Assembly: GCA_046726955.1 (NCBI GenBank)
Contig: JBKPBQ010000282.1
Span: forward strand, 1-14,517
Length of the DNA: 14,517 nucleotides
DNA from: CAVPGH01 sp046726955
Lineage (GTDB): Bacteria; Acidobacteriota; Vicinamibacteria; Fen-336
Direction: 5' to 3'
Shown here: one piece after another, positions 13,098 through 14,517 of the stretch
How the letters are laid out: each line of letters opens with the position of its first letter
How positions within the stretch are numbered: the stretch's first letter is position 1
Notes under the pieces: generated by a model
Database searches by the model: none
Told to the model about the DNA's origin: nothing
Seen by the model: the letters and a program-made list of their open reading frames with translations, nothing else
Position numbers and translations under genes: made by a program

Positions 13098-14384
13098 CTA
13101 ACGGCGCGCGACCTTCTTCTCGCCCTCCGGCCGCGCGGTGGCGGCGGGTGTCGTCAGCGGCAGCGCGGCCCCGCGGAAGACCTCGTTCGCGAAGAAGTTC
13201 GTGCCGTCCATCGGCACCATCATGATCTGCATCTTGTCGGACAGTCGCTCCGCCACGATCTTCTGTATGAGCAGCGGGTTCTCGCGCAGCACGTCCGACT
13301 CGAGCTTCATCCGCTCCGAGTCCGCGGCGGCCGTCACGCGGATGCGGTGCGCCTCCGCGCCCGCGAGCAGGTTGCTCCTCTCCACCTCCGCCTTGCTGTC
13401 GATCACCTTGGCCTGGGCCGCTGCCTCCGCCGCCTTGACCGTCGCCTCCTTGCGGGCCTCCGCCTCCAGCCGCGTCTGCTCGATCTGCTTCTCCTTGAGG
13501 GGCAGCGTGTGCTGCATCGCGTCGGCCTCCGCCTTGGCCTGGAGCACGCGCACCGAGGCCTGGGCCTCCGCCTCTTTCACGCGACGAGCCTTGTCGGCTT
13601 CCGCCTCCAGCTCCGCCTGCTTTACCTCCTTCTCCTTGATCTGCAGGTCGTAGACCATCCGCTCGTTCTGCTGCTCCTTCAGCAGCAGGCCCTCGAGGCC
13701 CTTCGCGTACTCGGCGGGCAGGACGACGTCGCGCAGCATGACCTCCCGGACGACGACGCCGTCCTCCGCGAGCTTGTCCGTGACGAGCCGCGCCGCCTGC
13801 GAGCGGAGCTCCTCGCGCTTGGCCGCGAAGACCTCGCGCACCGAGTAGGCGGGCACGAGCTGGCGGAAGACGGTGGCCACGACGGCCGGAACCATCTCCC
13901 CCGGGGGAAGGCCCGTCGGCGTCTCGCCGAGCCTCTGGGGGTCGAGCCGGTAGCGGACGCTGATCGCGAGCCCCACCGCGAGACCTTCCTTCGTCTGCGC
14001 GCGCAGCGGCTCGCCGTTCTGGCCGTCCGTGGTGAGCAGGCGCTCGCGAACGTCGTGGAGCGCGACGTCCTCGACGAAGGGCTTCACGAGGTGGATGCCG
14101 GCGGGAAGCGTGCCGGGGCGAGGTCCAGAGAGATCGCTCACGAGGACGCCCACGTGACCGGGAGGAACGAGGACGAGGCTCTTCGCGAGCAGCGTAAGAA
14201 AGACGGCGACGAGCGCGAGTGCTATACCCAGCCGGAACCGCGGCTCCGGGTACGTCACCTCGAGACCTTCGAGCTTTCGCCGTCGCGCGCGCCCCCGCAG
14301 CCAGAGCCCGCGGGCGACGACGGCCGCCGCGGCCACTCCCATCCAGACGCCGATCACGAGCAGGAGCCCCCGCACCACCAGCAT
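13098..14384 (-). CDS. SPFH/band 7 (prohibitin/flotillin-like) membrane protein
   Basis: 428 residues. Two N-terminal hydrophobic segments (about 4-24 and 53-73) with a basic linker between them (RGRARRRK), then an SPFH domain (about 70-265) starting LVLVPPGHVGVLVSDLSG and including VSVRYRLD-like (AISVRYRLDPQRLG) and RREE-type helix sequences. A long Ala/Glu/Lys-rich coiled coil follows (about 265-370), then a C-terminal MQIMMVPMDGTNFFANEVFRG segment as in prohibitins. Such proteins oligomerise into membrane rings that act as scaffolds or protease regulators; no NfeD-like or FtsH partner is nearby. Start: ATG 14384, set by GGAGG 6 nt upstream and by the position of the first helix; an upstream in-frame start would add about 43 basic, Pro-rich residues and is rejected. 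First gene of the five-gene minus-strand run. The exact role is not deducible. Confidence 0.9.
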   Translation of the reverse strand: MLVVRGLLLVIGVWMGVAAAAVVARGLWLRGRARRRKLEGLEVTYPEPRFRLGIALALVAVFLTLLAKSLVLVPPGHVGVLVSDLSGPRPGTLPAGIHLVKPFVEDVALHDVRERLLTTDGQNGEPLRAQTKEGLAVGLAISVRYRLDPQRLGETPTGLPPGEMVPAVVATVFRQLVPAYSVREVFAAKREELRSQAARLVTDKLAEDGVVVREVMLRDVVLPAEYAKGLEGLLLKEQQNERMVYDLQIKEKEVKQAELEAEADKARRVKEAEAQASVRVLQAKAEADAMQHTLPLKEKQIEQTRLEAEARKEATVKAAEAAAQAKVIDSKAEVERSNLLAGAEAHRIRVTAAADSERMKLESDVLRENPLLIQKIVAERLSDKMQIMMVPMDGTNFFANEVFRGAALPLTTPAATARPEGEKKVARR

Positions 14385-14390
14385 GATCCA

Positions 14391-14395
14391 CCTCC
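14391..14395 (-). promoter_or_regulatory. Shine-Dalgarno of the band 7 gene
   Basis: GGAGG within GAGGGAGGTGG on the minus strand, 6 nt before ATG 14384. It decides the start and is the strongest ribosome-binding site in the window, in contrast to the downstream genes, which lack one. Confidence 0.75.
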
Positions 14396-14496
14396 CTCGG
14401 ACCGGCGAAGAGCAGGGACTGTGCCAGGGCGCGATCGCATGGGCGACGCGAGGTTGGCGGCGGCGATCGGAGCGTCGTGTCGGCGGGCAGACGGGC

Positions 14497-14514
14497 CGTG
14501 GGCGCGGCCCCACG
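14497..14514. other. GC-rich hairpin at the right edge
   Basis: CGTGGG (14497-14502) and CCCACG (14509-14514) form a perfect 6-bp stem around a 6-nt loop, about 110 bp upstream of the band 7 start. No T-run follows within the window. It may be the end of a terminator or leader structure that continues past the edge, or chance in GC-rich DNA. The rest of 14385-14496 shows nothing else I can support apart from the band 7 Shine-Dalgarno. Confidence 0.25.
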
Positions 14515-14517
14515 CGG

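Noticed and set aside
13057..14391. Upstream extension of the NAD kinase open frame across the band 7 gene
   Set aside because: Low-complexity Arg/Gly sequence in another frame of a real gene; the kinase fold begins at 13056.
14431..14438. GCGATCGC palindrome
   Set aside because: A single 8-bp site, common in GC-rich genomes and without context.
14385..14513. 43-residue N-terminal extension of the band 7 protein
   Set aside because: Pro/Arg-rich, contains the Shine-Dalgarno of the downstream ATG 14384, and precedes a normal first membrane helix.
1..14517. tRNA, rRNA, CRISPR, insertion sequence, prophage or defence genes
   Set aside because: No tandem spaced repeats, no transposase or integrase motif, no nuclease/helicase pair and no tRNA-like cloverleaf seen on reading both strands.

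Overview
The window is very GC-rich (about 70% by eye), densely coding bacterial chromosome. The best taxonomic clue is the 908-residue protein at 960-3686: a eukaryote-like Ser/Thr kinase, a transmembrane helix, then TolB/PD40-type propeller repeats. This architecture is strongly expanded in Acidobacteriota, so a GC-rich member of that phylum (Vicinamibacteria- or Thermoanaerobaculia-like) is the most likely source. That is inference; no rRNA or other marker gene is present. There is no tRNA, rRNA, CRISPR array, insertion sequence, phage or plasmid gene.

Layout, left to right. (1) 1-642, minus: N-terminal half of a MeaB/ArgK GTPase, cut by the window edge. (2) 643-959: divergent intergenic region with an AT-richer patch holding a striking 40-bp dyad (827-866) and a TATAAT promoter. 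(3) 960-3686, plus: kinase-PD40 protein. (4) 3694-4851, minus: acyl-CoA dehydrogenase, tail to tail with the kinase. (5) 4953-5894, plus: monofunctional peptidoglycan glycosyltransferase with a proline-rich tail, then 5905-6330: two-CBS-domain protein. (6) 6295-7260, minus: EamA-type permease whose 3' end overlaps the CBS gene. (7) 7286-8014 and 8007-8774, plus: two overlapping SAM-dependent methyltransferase genes. (8) 14384 down to 8809, minus: a tight five-gene run of SPFH/band 7 protein, NAD kinase (NADK2-like), FAD glycerol-3-phosphate dehydrogenase, GAF-GAF-GGDEF nucleotide cyclase and NUDIX hydrolase, with spacings of 41, 28 and 3 nt and a 4-nt overlap.

How the genes may work together. 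MeaB (B12-dependent acyl-CoA mutase chaperone) and the acyl-CoA dehydrogenase both fit branched-chain or propionyl-type acyl-CoA catabolism, although the kinase separates them. The five-gene run combines membrane organisation, NADP supply, glycerol-3-phosphate oxidation and second-messenger synthesis. The rest is ordinary envelope and housekeeping content.

The most interesting points: (a) the GGDEF protein carries Ser (S386) where canonical diguanylate cyclases have the guanine-binding Asp (GHxxGS rather than GHxxGD). This is the hallmark of 'Hypr' GGDEF enzymes that make 3',3'-cGAMP, so the cluster may be a cGAMP signalling locus. (b) The 40-bp dyad between meaB and the kinase has 16 of 19 arm positions paired on one axis. 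(c) Seven genes without a Shine-Dalgarno have a TANNNT hexamer 5-10 nt before a start codon, suggesting widespread leaderless transcription. I found nothing resembling a defence or mobile system.
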